DNA from: Methylomonas sp.
Lineage (GTDB): Bacteria; Pseudomonadota; Gammaproteobacteria; Methylococcales; Methylomonadaceae
Assembly: GCA_002929135.1 (NCBI GenBank)
Contig: PESC01000058.1
Location: forward strand, 1 to 64,000
Length of the DNA: 64,000 nt
Reading direction: 5' to 3'
Below the pieces are notes generated by a model, which did no database searches, was not told the origin of the DNA, and worked only from the letters and a program-made list of their open reading frames with translations. This document shows, one piece after another, positions 1 to 9,475 of this stretch (position 1 is the stretch's first letter; each line of letters starts with the position of its first letter). The position numbers were made by a program, and so were the translations under genes.

Positions 1-831
1 ACCGTGATAGCAACACAAACCGCGCTGAAACTCGCCGATTACGCCGTGACAGAAGCCGGTTTCGGCGCCGATCTGGGCGCGGAAAAGTTTATCGACATCA
101 AATGCCGGATGTCGGGTTTGCAGCCGTCGGCCGTGGTGCTGGTGGCTACTGTTCGTGCGCTGAAATTTCACGGCGGCGTCAGCAAAGACGGGCTGAATGT
201 CGAGAATCTGGCGGCGCTGGAAAAAGGCTGCGCCAATCTGGAGCGCCATTTGCACAATATCCAGACCCACTACGGTCTGCCTTGCGTGGTCTGCATCAAT
301 CACTTCAGCTTCGACACCGACGCCGAAATCCAGCTGTTGCAACAAAAATGCGCGGCATTGGGCGCCAATTGCGTGGTATCCAGACATTGGGCGCAGGGCG
401 GTGCCGGTGCCGAGGCGCTGGCGCAGGCAGTGTTGAATATCGTCGACACCCGCGAACCTGGTTTCAGTTATGTTTACGACGACGCGCTGCCGTTATGGCA
501 GAAGATCGAGGCCATCGCCACCAAACTGTACGGTGCAGGCAGCGTCAGTGCCACCCCGATAGTGCTGAACTACCTCAAGGCCTTGCAAGCGGATTATGGT
601 CACTTTCCGATCTGCATGGCAAAAACCCAGATGTCGTTCTCGACCGACCCCAATGTCAAAGGGGCACCGAGCGGTCATAACGTCGAAATCAGCAAAATCC
701 GCCTCGCCAATGGCGCCGGTTTCATCGTTGCGATTGCCGGCGACATGATGACCATGCCCGGCCTGCCCAAGACACCAGCAGCAGAGCGTATCGACATCAG
801 TGACGACGGTGTAATCAGCGGTTTGTTTTGA
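1..831 (+). CDS. fhs: Formate--tetrahydrofolate ligase, C-terminal part (5' end outside window)
   Basis: The frame is open from the first base, so the true start lies before the window. About 276 C-terminal residues are present of a family normally near 555-560. The family ligates formate to tetrahydrofolate using ATP, giving 10-formyl-THF in the cytoplasm. Visible family features are [14 protein letters not shown] followed by DIKCR near the left edge, the CVVCINHF stretch, and the C-terminal [19 protein letters not shown], which is highly diagnostic. The gene ends in TGA and is followed 33 nt later by a hairpin with a short U run. In a methylotroph this enzyme would link formate to C1 assimilation; that role is inferred. 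Identification is secure, but the start and neighbours upstream cannot be seen. Confidence 0.96.
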   Translation, partial: TVIATQTALKLADYAVTEAGFGADLGAEKFIDIKCRMSGLQPSAVVLVATVRALKFHGGVSKDGLNVENLAALEKGCANLERHLHNIQTHYGLPCVVCINHFSFDTDAEIQLLQQKCAALGANCVVSRHWAQGGAGAEALAQAVLNIVDTREPGFSYVYDDALPLWQKIEAIATKLYGAGSVSATPIVLNYLKALQADYGHFPICMAKTQMSFSTDPNVKGAPSGHNVEISKIRLANGAGFIVAIAGDMMTMPGLPKTPAAERIDISDDGVISGLF

Positions 832-864
832 GCCGCAACTGACTTTGATGGGGTGGGAGGGAGC

Positions 865-892
865 GGCGGCGAAATCCCATCGCCGCCCTTTT
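865..892 (+). terminator. Rho-independent terminator after fhs
   Basis: An 8-bp perfect stem (GGCGGCGA / TCGCCGCC) with a 7-nt loop is followed by CTTTT. It sits between the convergent ends of fhs and the leftward exopolysaccharide operon, so it most likely ends fhs transcription. On the other strand there is no U run. Confidence 0.75.
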
Positions 893-909
893 GATGACGC
901 TGTTTGCTT

Positions 910-1668
910 TCAGTCTTGAAAACGAATGGCGTTGTCTGTGGTTTTGTTGAATACCGTACCGAGTACGTTGATGTCTTTCAACAGGCTGGCGGCGTTTTTC
1001 AGTTCATCGGTCTTGGTGCGGCCTTCTTCGATGACCAGCAATACGCAATCGACATAAGGCGAGAACCCTAAGGTGTCGTCTTGCGACAAGATGGGGGGCA
1101 TGTCGAAGATGATGATCCGGGACGGATAACGACTTTTGAGTTCGTTGACCAGGCGCACCATTTTGGGTGAATGCAACATTTCGGTCGAATTGAACATGGG
1201 CTTGCCAGCAGGCAGGATGACCAGCCGGTCGATGCCAGGATTTATCATCAGGCTGCTTAGTTCGGCATCGTTGACCAGGTAATCACCCAGGCCTTTTTCG
1301 GCTTGAATGCCGAACAGCCGATTGACGGTCGGATTGGTGAAATTGGCATCGACCAATAAAGCGGTACGATCCAGTTCCATGGCAATACTGATGGCCAGAT
1401 TGGCGGCGGTCAGGCTGGCACCAGTCTGATTGCTGGTGCTGGTGATGGCGACCGTTTTCCATTCCATGGCATCCATGGCTTGCAGACAGCGGGTTCGCAA
1501 CATCCGGTACGATTCCAGCCAGGGGCTGTTGGGGAAGGCCGCTATGATGCGGTTTTCCTTCAATACCTGGGCATTGGTTGCCTGCACCTTGGTTTGGCTG
1601 TAGGCGACGCTGATGCCATCGCTAGCTGCTTGCCGTGTGTCTGTGACTGTTTGTTGCATAAAGCTCAT
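910..1668 (-). CDS. BY-kinase-like (CpsD/CapB, XrtA-type) P-loop protein with degenerate Walker A
   Basis: This is the last gene of the leftward export operon. It matches the cytoplasmic tyrosine autokinases that partner GumC/Wzz proteins: a linker, then ...VAITSTSNQTGAS..., the Walker A' strand TALLVDANFTNP, and a Walker B-like IIIFDMPPILSQDD. In active members the P-loop reads like PGEGKT. Here the equivalent five residues (about 81-85) are QTGAS, so the catalytic lysine and the second glycine are gone. No tyrosine-rich tail is present, as the protein ends FNKTTDNAIRFQD. The start chosen is ATG at 1668, with GAG 7 nt upstream; a TTG lies 12 nt further upstream. It begins 16 nt after the GumC-like stop. 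I infer a regulatory or structural partner rather than a working kinase. Confidence 0.8.
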   Translation of the reverse strand: MSFMQQTVTDTRQAASDGISVAYSQTKVQATNAQVLKENRIIAAFPNSPWLESYRMLRTRCLQAMDAMEWKTVAITSTSNQTGASLTAANLAISIAMELDRTALLVDANFTNPTVNRLFGIQAEKGLGDYLVNDAELSSLMINPGIDRLVILPAGKPMFNSTEMLHSPKMVRLVNELKSRYPSRIIIFDMPPILSQDDTLGFSPYVDCVLLVIEEGRTKTDELKNAASLLKDINVLGTVFNKTTDNAIRFQD

Positions 1669-1683
1669 GTTTGATCTCAACGA

Positions 1684-3444
1684 TTAGTGGCCGCCGAACA
1701 CAACGCGCAGCAGTTTGTACCAGAAGACATCCAGCGGCATGAACAGCCAGTGGAATAGCGCCATTGCCAGCACGATCCCGCCAGCCAGCGCAACCAACAG
1801 CATGCCTTGCTGCCTGCGGGCTTGGCTGTTTTCCATTCGGCTTTGCATGTAGGGAATGCTGGCCAAAGGCCCTACACCGAGAATCGAAACGATGGCTTTT
1901 TCGCTGTGTATGGTCGCATCGAGCATTTCACCGCCAGCGACAGCGCCGAAGCCGCCAGCAATGGCCAGCACCATGCCCAGAAACAGGATGGCCATGCGAT
2001 TTGGGCTGACGGGTTCCAGCGGCTCCTGCGCCGGGTCGATCAGCGTGAAGCGCTCACCTTTCTTCTCGATTTCGAGCTGTTGTGCAATCTGCGCCTCCAT
2101 TTCACGAGCGCTGACGGCCTGATAGCGTTGGTTGGTGTTGTTCAGTTCCTGCACCAGATCCATATAGTCTTTTTCAACCAGGGGCGACTGCATCAGGTTT
2201 TGCCGCAACTCCTCGATACGCTGCCTGACCTGGACACGGGTATATTCCAGCGATTTGAGATCGGAACTGGCGGCTTCGAGTTGCGCTTTCAGCGTGATGT
2301 AGGCGGGGTTGTCGGGTTCCAGATTGATGTTGGCGGTCGGGTTTTTAGCACCTTCCACCATAGCCTGTTCCAGCGATGTGACCTGTTTTTGCAGGTTGAT
2401 GACATCGGGGTGGCGGTCTGAGTATTGTTCGGTCAGCGAGGCCAGCCGTGCCCGCTTGTCGGTCAGCTCGGCATTCATGGTGTTGAGGTCGGTCGAGCTG
2501 CCGATTTCTTTTTGCAGCGATTCGATTTCCCTCCGCATCTTGACCACATCCGGATGGTTATCGGAATAACGCGCCAGCAGCGACGGGTATTGGCCCTGCA
2601 ATTCTTTCAGGCGATCGCGCATTCCGAATACCCGGTTGCCGGCTGCGCCGAACGTGGCGGTATTGGGTTCGATCTGGGCCAACTGGCCTTCGAGATAATA
2701 GCGGCGATCCTGGGTCGAGCGCTCCTGGCTGTCCAGGCTGAGCAACTGGTTGTTGAGGGCGTTGAGTTCCTGCTGATTCAACTGGTTGGCCTCGGGCAGT
2801 TGCCGCAGGTTTTTTTCTTTGAAGTCGGCCAGCGTTGCTTGCAACTGCTGGCCCTTTTCTTTCAGGCGTCTGGCTTCCTCGCTCAGGAACAACGCCGCAT
2901 TTTCAGCCGATTCGGTGCGGGATTTGATGTTTTCCCTCAAGAACAGCGAGGTCAGTTCGTTGGTGACACGCTGAGCCAGTGAGGGCGAATGGTCGTCAAA
3001 TGTCAGTTGAAAGGCGATGGTGGCCTTGGTGGGGCGACCGCTTCTGGGATCCATGACATCGGCGCTGATGGTTTCGACCTTGATGCTTTGGCGCATCTTC
3101 TCCAGGATTTTTTCCTCGGTCTTGGTTTTGCGGTCGTCGGCGTAAAGATCGTATTTCTTGATGATGTCCACCAGATTGCTGCGCGACATGATGCGCTGGC
3201 TGATGATCTGGATACGCTGGTCGGCGAAGGTGGTTACCGTCGATTTGACCAGTTCCGACGGAATTTCCTGCTCTTCGATCAGGATGGTGGCCGACGAACG
3301 GTAAACCGACGGCAGGGTGACGGCCAGAACCACGCTCAATAAGGCGATGACCACGAAGGGTATCAGCAGGTATTTGCGGCGCTTTTTGACGATTTTCAGA
3401 TAATCCCGGATGTCGGGCGAGGGTGTATCCAAGTTGCTTTCCAC
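1684..3444 (-). CDS. GumC/Wzz-family polysaccharide chain-length determinant (XrtA type)
   Basis: An inner-membrane polysaccharide co-polymerase of 586 residues. An N-terminal cytoplasmic stretch is followed by TM1 (about residues 28-50), a long periplasmic coiled-coil region, and TM2 near the C-terminus, with a short second hydrophobic segment at the very end. Family members set chain length and contact the outer-membrane exporter and a BY-kinase. Both partners are encoded on either side. The coiled coil contains a near-duplicate block, with YSDNHPDVVKM about 60 residues before YSDRHPDVINL. It starts at GTG with the Shine-Dalgarno-like AGGTG 8 nt upstream, immediately after the previous gene's TAA. 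It has no fused kinase domain, matching the separate downstream gene. Confidence 0.88.
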   Translation of the reverse strand: MESNLDTPSPDIRDYLKIVKKRRKYLLIPFVVIALLSVVLAVTLPSVYRSSATILIEEQEIPSELVKSTVTTFADQRIQIISQRIMSRSNLVDIIKKYDLYADDRKTKTEEKILEKMRQSIKVETISADVMDPRSGRPTKATIAFQLTFDDHSPSLAQRVTNELTSLFLRENIKSRTESAENAALFLSEEARRLKEKGQQLQATLADFKEKNLRQLPEANQLNQQELNALNNQLLSLDSQERSTQDRRYYLEGQLAQIEPNTATFGAAGNRVFGMRDRLKELQGQYPSLLARYSDNHPDVVKMRREIESLQKEIGSSTDLNTMNAELTDKRARLASLTEQYSDRHPDVINLQKQVTSLEQAMVEGAKNPTANINLEPDNPAYITLKAQLEAASSDLKSLEYTRVQVRQRIEELRQNLMQSPLVEKDYMDLVQELNNTNQRYQAVSAREMEAQIAQQLEIEKKGERFTLIDPAQEPLEPVSPNRMAILFLGMVLAIAGGFGAVAGGEMLDATIHSEKAIVSILGVGPLASIPYMQSRMENSQARRQQGMLLVALAGGIVLAMALFHWLFMPLDVFWYKLLRVVFGGH

Positions 3445-3445
3445 G

Positions 3446-4729
3446 TTATTTCACCTGACGATTGATTTGCGGTTGGTACGAAAACTGGAGTTGTATGTCG
3501 TTGCTGGTAGCAGTTTGATTGAGGAATTGAAAGTCCTGCTGCATCAGTCTGTAGGATAAATCGAGATTGATTTCCGGCGTCCATTGCCAGTGCACGCCTG
3601 GGTTAAAAACGTACACCGATTGGCTGAAGTTCTGATTTTGGCCAGCAGCGATCAATCGCGCATCCGATAGCTGGTAGCTGGCACTCAAGCTTGCCGACCA
3701 ACGCTCATGGAGGTTATAGCGCAGACCGCCGCTGAATCGGGTGGTGGTTTGTTGAAAACCGGCAGTAGCGGGGTTTAGCTGCTGGTCGGCAGTCAGGTTG
3801 AATGAGCCTTGCTCCAGTTTACGTTCGAGATTGAGGTTGAGCATGCGGCCTGTGTCGGTTCGGGACGTTTCCGTTCGTTGTGCCCCCAGTGGAGAAACGA
3901 ATTCGGATTGCACCTGATTCGTCATGTTGCGAAGACCGCCCGATGCGGAAATTTGCGTCAATTCGTCGAATTTATACTGCGCGCCGATCAGAAAGTTGAT
4001 CGTGGTTGATGCTTGAGAAAACGAGCTGACACCCTGAAAAGGCAAAAAAATACCGGGCAATACCTGAACGAACTGCTGAACGCTGGACTCGCTGCTGGAA
4101 TTGAACAACGAATATTCACCCCTGGAATTGATCGATAACCGCTCGGTCAGAGCATGAACCCAGCCCGCGCTGTAGCTTTTATTGTCGAAGTCGGAGAATT
4201 GCAAATTGGTGAGATTCTGATCTCTGTCGAAGGTGACTTCCGTGTAATTGAAACCCAATGACAATTCGTCCCTTTCCGTGACATTGAAGGTAAACTGGGG
4301 CGCCACAGAGCTGGTATGTCGGGGTATCTGCACTTGCACCGCAATCGGACTGAAAATATCGAGCTGCTGATTGATAACTGACTGTATGGCGTGTTGCAGC
4401 GTAATATCCGTCCTGAAGCGTTCACCGCTATAGCGATGAGTCAGGTTGCTGATTTTCTCGGAAAGATTCAGTTCGGATTCACCGTGATAAATCAGCTCAT
4501 TCCAGCGAAACGAACCACGCAACTCCTGATTTTCCGCCAGATAACCCATGGTCAGGGCCGGGGAAATGGTGGTAATCAGATTGTCGCGCCGGGGCTGTAT
4601 CTGCATTCTCAGGTTGTCGGTATAGCGTTGGTTGTAGTGGAAGTCGGGTTGCAACAGCCACTGGCCTGCAAGACCGCTGACCGGCCAACAGACCAGTACT
4701 GGCAGTAAAAATTCCGTTTTTAATTTCAT
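3446..4729 (-). CDS. Outer-membrane beta-barrel protein of exopolysaccharide locus
   Basis: About 427 residues with a signal peptide (MKLKTEFLLPVLVCWPVSGLAG) and a body of alternating polar/aromatic strands typical of a porin-like barrel (for example WELIY-, FRTDITLQ-, YNLHERWSASLSASYQLSD-type strands). It sits between the Wza-like gene and the GumC-like gene. That is the place of the PEP-CTERM-associated outer-membrane proteins (TIGR03016-like) in XrtA loci; assignment to that family is from context and general character. I chose ATG at 4729 because it begins the signal peptide. A TTG at 4753 overlapping the upstream stop would add eight unlikely residues. It probably helps export or anchor the polymer, but the exact role is unknown. 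Confidence 0.72.
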   Translation of the reverse strand: MKLKTEFLLPVLVCWPVSGLAGQWLLQPDFHYNQRYTDNLRMQIQPRRDNLITTISPALTMGYLAENQELRGSFRWNELIYHGESELNLSEKISNLTHRYSGERFRTDITLQHAIQSVINQQLDIFSPIAVQVQIPRHTSSVAPQFTFNVTERDELSLGFNYTEVTFDRDQNLTNLQFSDFDNKSYSAGWVHALTERLSINSRGEYSLFNSSSESSVQQFVQVLPGIFLPFQGVSSFSQASTTINFLIGAQYKFDELTQISASGGLRNMTNQVQSEFVSPLGAQRTETSRTDTGRMLNLNLERKLEQGSFNLTADQQLNPATAGFQQTTTRFSGGLRYNLHERWSASLSASYQLSDARLIAAGQNQNFSQSVYVFNPGVHWQWTPEINLDLSYRLMQQDFQFLNQTATSNDIQLQFSYQPQINRQVK

Positions 4730-4749
4730 TTCAAATGACGGGCACCCAA

Positions 4750-5382
4750 TCAAGGTACCGTGATTGTATCGCCCGGTTGCAGCAGAATGTTTTGTTCAAG
4801 GTCATCGCCATCGATGACATTACCGTAGTCGAAGGGGAAAACCTCGATCCGATCGCCTACCCGGCGCTGGATGGTGATGTCATCATCGTCGGCGAATACC
4901 GTCAGGCCACCGGCCAGACTTAAGGCTTGCAACACGTCGATGCGACGGGCAGCCATGACCATGCCGGGCTTGTTGACCTTGCCCACGACAAAAACCGTAT
5001 TGCCCTGGCTATTCAGCAATTTCACGCTGACAGAGGGGTCGGCAATGTAGTCGGACAACTTCACGGTCAACAGCTCTTTCAAATCATGGATGGTTCGACC
5101 GGCTGCCGTCACCGTGCCAACCAATGGAAAAACAATGCTCCCATCCGGCGAAATCAGAATTTGCTGTTGCTGCAAACCCTCTTCCTTCCAGACCGATATA
5201 TCCAGTGCATCGCCTGGTGCCAGCAAATAAATAGCCAACCTTTCAGGCTCTTGCAGAACCACGACATCCTGGTTGCTGGCGACAGGTGGCGGTGGATTTA
5301 CCATGTCCGCAGCCGCTTCATCGGCATGGGCAAAAGCGGGCACCAATGACAAAATTGCAATGAAGGCGATGAGCTGTTTCAA
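4750..5382 (-). CDS. Polysaccharide export protein (Wza/PES-SLBB family), TTG start
   Basis: First gene of the operon. A signal peptide (MKQLIAFIAILSLVPAFAHA) precedes a PES domain beginning YLLAPGDALDISVW, with ISPDGSIVFPLVGTV. An SLBB-type domain follows (VFVVGKVNKPGMV, then a C-terminal LLQPGDTITVP). These proteins form the outer-membrane channel for exopolysaccharide. No lipobox cysteine is seen. The start is inferred as TTG at 5382: it exactly precedes the signal peptide and has GGGA upstream, while longer alternatives add about 50 residues lacking export features. The stop is followed 20 nt later by the barrel gene. The mature protein is shorter than E. coli Wza (359 aa), as is usual for the XrtA type. 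Confidence 0.85.
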   Translation of the reverse strand: MKQLIAFIAILSLVPAFAHADEAAADMVNPPPPVASNQDVVVLQEPERLAIYLLAPGDALDISVWKEEGLQQQQILISPDGSIVFPLVGTVTAAGRTIHDLKELLTVKLSDYIADPSVSVKLLNSQGNTVFVVGKVNKPGMVMAARRIDVLQALSLAGGLTVFADDDDITIQRRVGDRIEVFPFDYGNVIDGDDLEQNILLQPGDTITVP

Positions 5383-5602
5383 AATGATTCCCTTATCTTT
5401 GAGTATTTGGATTTGCGTTCCATTTGGTATCTTGCGTTGGCCATTATAATGCGCGACTTTTGACAGCCTCATGAAGCAAACGGTGGTATGGCTAGTGCCC
5501 GAATGCGCAGGGACAATTGAACCAATAAGCAACATAATCAGCCAGTTACCTGGCGGAGTATAGGCTGTTGCACACTATAAACCAACACTTCAGGAGATTT
5601 TA

Positions 5603-5953
5603 ATGAGCCTTTCGGCGTTTTTAAGCCGGGTAAAAACCGGCGACACCATTGATTTTCAGCAAACCATGGCAATCATTGCCGATCATTACCACTATCAGCC
5701 CACCAAGTTTAGCAATGGTTTGCAGTTGCCGCTGGTGAATGATGCCGGACATAACGAAGGCTCTTGCAAAATTTTCGCGTTTGCCAAGCTACACGATCTC
5801 GATCAACCGCAAACCCTGGCCTTGTTCGGCGCTTATTACTACGAGGACGTACTCAACCATCCGGCAGGAAGCGATCATCAAAACATTCGTACCTTCATGC
5901 GCGACGGCTGGGACGGCGTTCAGTTCAAAGGCGAGGCGCTGACGCCAAAATGA
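5603..5953 (+). CDS. HopJ-family protein (type III effector HopJ-like)
   Basis: A compact 116-residue cytoplasmic protein that matches the HopJ family: FL.RVKTGDTIDFQQTMAIIADHYHYQPTKFSNG, then NEGSCKIFAFAKLHDL and the tail FMRDGWDGVQF. The family was named from a Pseudomonas syringae secreted effector. It is widespread in free-living gammaproteobacteria with no secretion system nearby, so a housekeeping role is more likely here; the biochemical function is unknown. ATG at 5603 has CAGGAG upstream. It is divergent from the export operon and convergent with the WrbA-like gene. Confidence 0.85.
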   Translation: MSLSAFLSRVKTGDTIDFQQTMAIIADHYHYQPTKFSNGLQLPLVNDAGHNEGSCKIFAFAKLHDLDQPQTLALFGAYYYEDVLNHPAGSDHQNIRTFMRDGWDGVQFKGEALTPK

Positions 5954-5980
5954 CACCCGCCGCCCGCATTGCCGATTTCA

Positions 5981-6724
<744 letters not shown>

Positions 6725-6749
6725 TCATTTTGCTTTTTTGCATCATTAC

Positions 6750-8636
6750 ATGGCCGAAAAACAACCGCCTCAGCCAGAACCTTGGGTCTCCAAATTGATG
6801 TTGGGTGCGTTAGGTGTCGTGTTCGGCGACATCGGCACCAGTCCCTTGTATGCCGTGAAACAGGTTTTTCAAAGCGGTCTGCCGACCGATACGGCTCATG
6901 TGTTGGGTGCGCTGTCGCTGATTTTCTGGACGCTCACCCTGGTTGTAACCACCAAATACGGCCTGTTCATCATGCGCGCCGACAACAAGGGCGAAGGCGG
7001 CATCATGGCGCTGATGGCGCTGGCGTTGCAGGGCGTCAAACAACACCCGGAGCGCAAACGCATCGTTATATTCATTGGGCTGTTCGGCGCCGCGCTGTTC
7101 TACTGCGACAGCATCATCTCACCCGCCATTTCCGTACTCAGCGCCATCGAAGGGCTAAAGGTCATCTCCCCCGATCTGGATCGCTTCGTATTGCCTATCA
7201 CACTGACAGTGCTCGCCGCACTGTTTCTGCTGCAATTTAAAGGCGCGGGTAAGATCGGCGCCATGTTTGCACCACTGATGGCGGTCTGGTTTGCCGTGTT
7301 GGGGGTGTTGGGGCTGGTCAACATCATTCAGCATCCCGATGTGCTTTGGGCGGTCAATCCCTACTACGCGCTGAGTTTACTGAACGAACTGGGCTGGCGC
7401 GGATTCGTGATACTGGCTGCCGTCATGCTGGCCATTACCGGCGCCGAGGCGCTTTATGCCGACATAGGCCATTTCGGCATCACACCCGTTCGCGCGACCT
7501 GGTTCAAAATCGTATTTCCCATGCTGTTGCTGAATTATTTCGGCCAGGGTGCCCTGTTGATCGGCAACCCCCAGGCCATCGAAAATCCTTTTTATTTGCT
7601 GGCGCCATCCTGGGCAATGTACCCATTGCTGGCTCTGGCAACCGCCGCCACCGTCATTGCATCGCAAGGTATCATTTCCGGCGCTTTTTCGATTACCCGG
7701 CAAGCCATTCAGTTCGGCTATTGTCCGCGCATGAGAATTCAGCATACATCCGGCGACCACTTCGGCCAGGTTTACATTCCTGCCCTCAACGGCCTATTGA
7801 TGGCTGCGGTGTTTTTCGTGGTCATCGGTTTCAGATCGTCATCGGCGCTGGCACCCGCCTACGGTATTGCCGTCACCGGCACGATGATCGTCGACACCCT
7901 GCTGGCATTCGTCGTGATTCAGACGCTGTGGCAATGGAGAACCGCCCAAAGTCTGGGTTTCCTGCTGTTGTTTCTGACCATAGACCTGGCCTTCCTGTTT
8001 GCCAACAGCCTGAAACTGACGGAGGGTGGCTGGCTGTCGCTGCTGATGGCCATCGTGATTTTTTCGATCATGGCCACCTGGATGCGCGGCAAGAGCATGT
8101 TGGCCCGCTACATCGAAAGTCGGCGCCTGTTGTTCGAGGAGCTTCAGGTGCAATTGCTGGAGAAACCTCTGGCCCGGGTGCAGGGTACAGCCATTTACAT
8201 GGCACGCAGTCTGCACGGCGTACCGCAGGTTTTACTGCATAACCTGGAACACAACCGCGTCATTCACGACAAGGTCATCGTGTTGACTCTCGTGACCAAG
8301 GATGAACCTTATGTCGATGAAGATTACCGGGTGAAAATCCGGGCATTCGGCGATGGTGGCAACTTTTTCAGGGTAAAGCTGTACTTTGGCTTTCAGGAAG
8401 AACAGGACGTGCGCCGCGCCCTGCAATTGTGTCGTCACGAAGGACTCGACATAGATCCCAAGACCGTGTCGTTTTTCATAGGCAGCGAACGCCTGTCATT
8501 CCGGCACAAGAACCCGATGCCGAACTGGCAGCGTTCGCTATTTCTTTTCCTCACGCACAACTCATCGAGCGCCATCGAGTATTTCAAGGTTCCGGTCGAC
8601 CGGGTCATCGAACTGGGCATACGCATCGAACTTTGA
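6750..8636 (+). CDS. kup: Low-affinity potassium transporter Kup
   Basis: A 628-residue inner-membrane K+ uptake protein of the KUP/HAK/KT family. The diagnostic N-terminal segment is LGALGVVFGDIGTSPLYA. About twelve hydrophobic membrane segments follow, including GAEALYADIGHFG and the QFGYCPRM loop. The protein ends with a cytoplasmic domain of about 170 residues (from ARVQGTAIYMA on). Length agrees with E. coli Kup (622). ATG at 6750 is preferred over a TTG four codons upstream; there is no strong ribosome-binding site. It is a monocistronic gene, with the convergent lipoprotein gene ending 25 nt after its stop. Confidence 0.96.
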   Translation: MAEKQPPQPEPWVSKLMLGALGVVFGDIGTSPLYAVKQVFQSGLPTDTAHVLGALSLIFWTLTLVVTTKYGLFIMRADNKGEGGIMALMALALQGVKQHPERKRIVIFIGLFGAALFYCDSIISPAISVLSAIEGLKVISPDLDRFVLPITLTVLAALFLLQFKGAGKIGAMFAPLMAVWFAVLGVLGLVNIIQHPDVLWAVNPYYALSLLNELGWRGFVILAAVMLAITGAEALYADIGHFGITPVRATWFKIVFPMLLLNYFGQGALLIGNPQAIENPFYLLAPSWAMYPLLALATAATVIASQGIISGAFSITRQAIQFGYCPRMRIQHTSGDHFGQVYIPALNGLLMAAVFFVVIGFRSSSALAPAYGIAVTGTMIVDTLLAFVVIQTLWQWRTAQSLGFLLLFLTIDLAFLFANSLKLTEGGWLSLLMAIVIFSIMATWMRGKSMLARYIESRRLLFEELQVQLLEKPLARVQGTAIYMARSLHGVPQVLLHNLEHNRVIHDKVIVLTLVTKDEPYVDEDYRVKIRAFGDGGNFFRVKLYFGFQEEQDVRRALQLCRHEGLDIDPKTVSFFIGSERLSFRHKNPMPNWQRSLFLFLTHNSSSAIEYFKVPVDRVIELGIRIEL

Positions 8637-8660
8637 CCGCTCGCTGCGGCGGCGCTGAAA

Positions 8661-9278
8661 TCAGTGATCGTGCCCATCCCGCCAGCCGCCCCAATCACGA
8701 CCGCGACCATCACCCCAGCCTCGGCGCTGCCCCCAGCGGTCATCATCGTGTCCGATGCCGTCGTTTTTCAGCGATCGAATGCGGCTACCCGCGCGATCGA
8801 GATCATTCTCGATCCATTCGCGCTTCATGTTAGGCACCCAGGGTTGGCGCTGCGCACGGTCTATGTGATTTTCGATACGCCGGTTTTCCTGCTTCAGCAT
8901 TTCAGCTTCCGTCCGGCTCAAATCGCCACGCTGAAAACCCCGCCTGATCGCCCGTTGCTGGCGCTCCTGTCGGCGCTCCAAATCCCTCAGGTGATCGCGA
9001 TGTTGGTGGTAATCGTGGTATTCATGATGGTCGCGAAAACGGTTCCAATCACGAGAAGGCATGATGCCGAATCCCGCCCCGGGCAACGGACGATGAATCG
9101 GCCCCGGCATGATGTTTTGCTGGTAATACACCGTCGCCGGGTAACCGGAGGAATACATGCCCCCATGACTCATGCCATAAGTCGTTCCGTAACGACCATA
9201 ACCGCCTTGATAGCCCGTATGCGCACATCCCGGCAAAACCAGGGCAACCAGCGTTGAAATGATGAACAAGCGTTTCAT
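8661..9278 (-). CDS. Predicted lipoprotein, Gly/Tyr- and Arg/His/Asp-rich
   Basis: About 205 residues. The signal sequence ends in a lipobox (LVALVLPGC), so the mature protein should be lipidated. The body has a Gly/Tyr-rich segment (YQGGYGRYGTTYGMSHGGMY), then a highly charged helical region rich in His, Asp, Arg and Glu with HHEYHDYHQHRDH, and a Gly/Trp/Arg/Asp-rich tail. The central helices (LERRQERQQRAIRRGFQRGDLS) resemble small envelope proteins of unknown function. ATG at 9278 has GAGGT at proper spacing. Clustered His/Asp could bind metal, but this is only suggested by composition. Confidence 0.72.
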   Translation of the reverse strand: MKRLFIISTLVALVLPGCAHTGYQGGYGRYGTTYGMSHGGMYSSGYPATVYYQQNIMPGPIHRPLPGAGFGIMPSRDWNRFRDHHEYHDYHQHRDHLRDLERRQERQQRAIRRGFQRGDLSRTEAEMLKQENRRIENHIDRAQRQPWVPNMKREWIENDLDRAGSRIRSLKNDGIGHDDDRWGQRRGWGDGRGRDWGGWRDGHDH

Positions 9279-9372
9279 AGATGACCTCGCAGCAGTCGGC
9301 TTCAGGTGGACAGCAGCTTGCCGGGCATCGCTTAAATGCGAATTAAGCCAGGATTGCCCTGATGTTCGCCAA

Positions 9373-9403
9373 CCTGGCTGCCACGGAGACTGTGGCAGCC
9401 AGG
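9373..9403. other. Perfect 12-bp hairpin between cytochrome c4 and lipoprotein genes
   Basis: CCTGGCTGCCAC and its exact complement are separated by 7 nt. It lies about 70 nt downstream of the cytochrome c4 stop and 95 nt upstream of the lipoprotein start, both leftward. It has no U run, so it could be a weak or factor-assisted terminator or an mRNA-stability hairpin. Confidence 0.6.
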
Positions 9404-9475
9404 TCAATCAGACTCCGAATAAAGACAGAACAGGTCCTTGCACCGCCGCCTTTTGCCATTTGATACGGCAGCGCA

